Both the position numbers and the translations under genes were made by a program. A stretch of DNA of 64,000 nt from Pirellulaceae bacterium (GTDB lineage: Bacteria > Planctomycetota > Planctomycetia > Pirellulales > Pirellulaceae). Shown here one piece after another: positions 63,745 to 64,000 of the stretch. The stretch spans positions 709,256-773,255 of the forward strand of contig BPJV01000002.1 in assembly GCA_026004795.1 (NCBI GenBank). The letters run 5' to 3'. The notes below the pieces were generated by a model. That model ran no database searches and was not told where the DNA came from. It saw only the letters and a program-made list of their open reading frames with translations. Position 1 is the first letter of the stretch. Each line of letters starts with the position of its first letter.

Positions 63745-64000
63745 TCGGAGGCAATTCGATTCGCCTTCCGACCGGCGGCTTGGCCTACCAGTGAACTGGC
63801 TCCTGGCGATTGCGCTTTTTCTTTTTCCGCCCCACCGATCCACCACCGGCGGACTCTTTCACCAATGGTGGGCTTTTTCACCAACGGTGGGGGCGCTGGC
63901 TCAGCGGAAAGCTGCGGCACCAAGGAGGCGGTCGAGCCACCTCCTTGGCGCGGGTACTCCGTTTCGGTGAGCCTCCGGGCCGCTCGCACCCGAGCCCTAG
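63745..64000. other. Window end, no supported gene
   Basis: A minus-strand frame crosses 63989-63624 ('PPPLVKKPTIGERVRRWWIG') and could be the 3' end of a gene starting outside the window, but it also runs into the SbcC-like gene and cannot be verified. Confidence 0.3.

Noticed and set aside
63624..63989. Partial minus-strand gene at the window edge
   Set aside because: The frame overlaps the end of the SbcC-like gene and has no recognisable domain; evidence would have to come from beyond the window.

Overview
The window looks like a chromosomal segment of a G+C-rich planctomycete, probably of the Pirellulales. The evidence is the gene content: DUF1501, DUF1549/DUF1553, DUF1552 and DUF1592-type proteins, PVC-type dehydrogenase and HEAT-repeat proteins with haem-binding CXXCH motifs, WD40 and cytochrome fusions, futalosine-pathway menaquinone genes, and a GldF-GldG fused ABC permease. 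No rRNA, tRNA or CRISPR was recognised. All calls come from reading the sequence and translations; no database search was run.

Layout: 0.1-13.3 kb is ordinary chromosome. It has an NHL-repeat lipoprotein candidate (-), a divergent YrdC/low-molecular-weight phosphatase fusion (+), a large secreted dehydrogenase-like cytochrome protein (+), a tiny Gly-rich membrane protein (+), then a minus-strand run of Gfo/Idh/MocA oxidoreductase, tyrA, purL and lnt. 13.3-14.9 kb is a gene-free stretch with two arrays of 55-bp period and a REP-like hairpin pair.

14.9-25.1 kb is accessory-looking. A family-2 glycosyltransferase missing its usual C-terminal membrane part is fused in frame to a membrane-anchored DUF1573 protein. 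A C39-like peptidase with a C-terminal membrane anchor, a 14-cysteine secreted protein and a signal-plus-anchor protein follow in tight array. Next comes a family-39-type glycosyltransferase gene split by an intact 3,068-bp IS66-family element with perfect 20-bp inverted repeats and an 8-bp target duplication. Removing the element and one duplication copy restores one open frame. 25.1-26.8 kb is gene-free and built of several dispersed repeat modules, inverted repeats and a 14-bp tandem repeat.

26.8-35.6 kb is a four-gene minus-strand operon typical of planctomycetes: Tat-exported DUF1501, PPC-domain secreted protein, DUF1549/DUF1553 cytochrome, and cytochrome-WD40-coiled-coil. 36.5-42.7 kb has an L,D-transpeptidase (-), mqnA-mqnC-ThDP decarboxylase (+) and a FliL-like membrane protein (-). 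43.1-47.0 kb (-) has a double M16 peptidase and a small membrane protein. 47.6-53.2 kb (+) is the ABC ATPase, GldFG-like fusion and DUF4340 set. 53.5-54.4 kb (-) is a lipoprotein. 54.8-58.2 kb (+) is a DUF1592-type and DUF1552 pair. 58.7-63.7 kb (+) is an SbcD/SbcC-like (YhaO/YhaN-like) pair with unusual features.

The best candidates for something undescribed are the 15.9-19.5 kb DUF1573/C39/Cys-rich cassette and the 13.7-14.0 kb repeat array, whose hairpin stems change sequence from copy to copy but keep their pairing.
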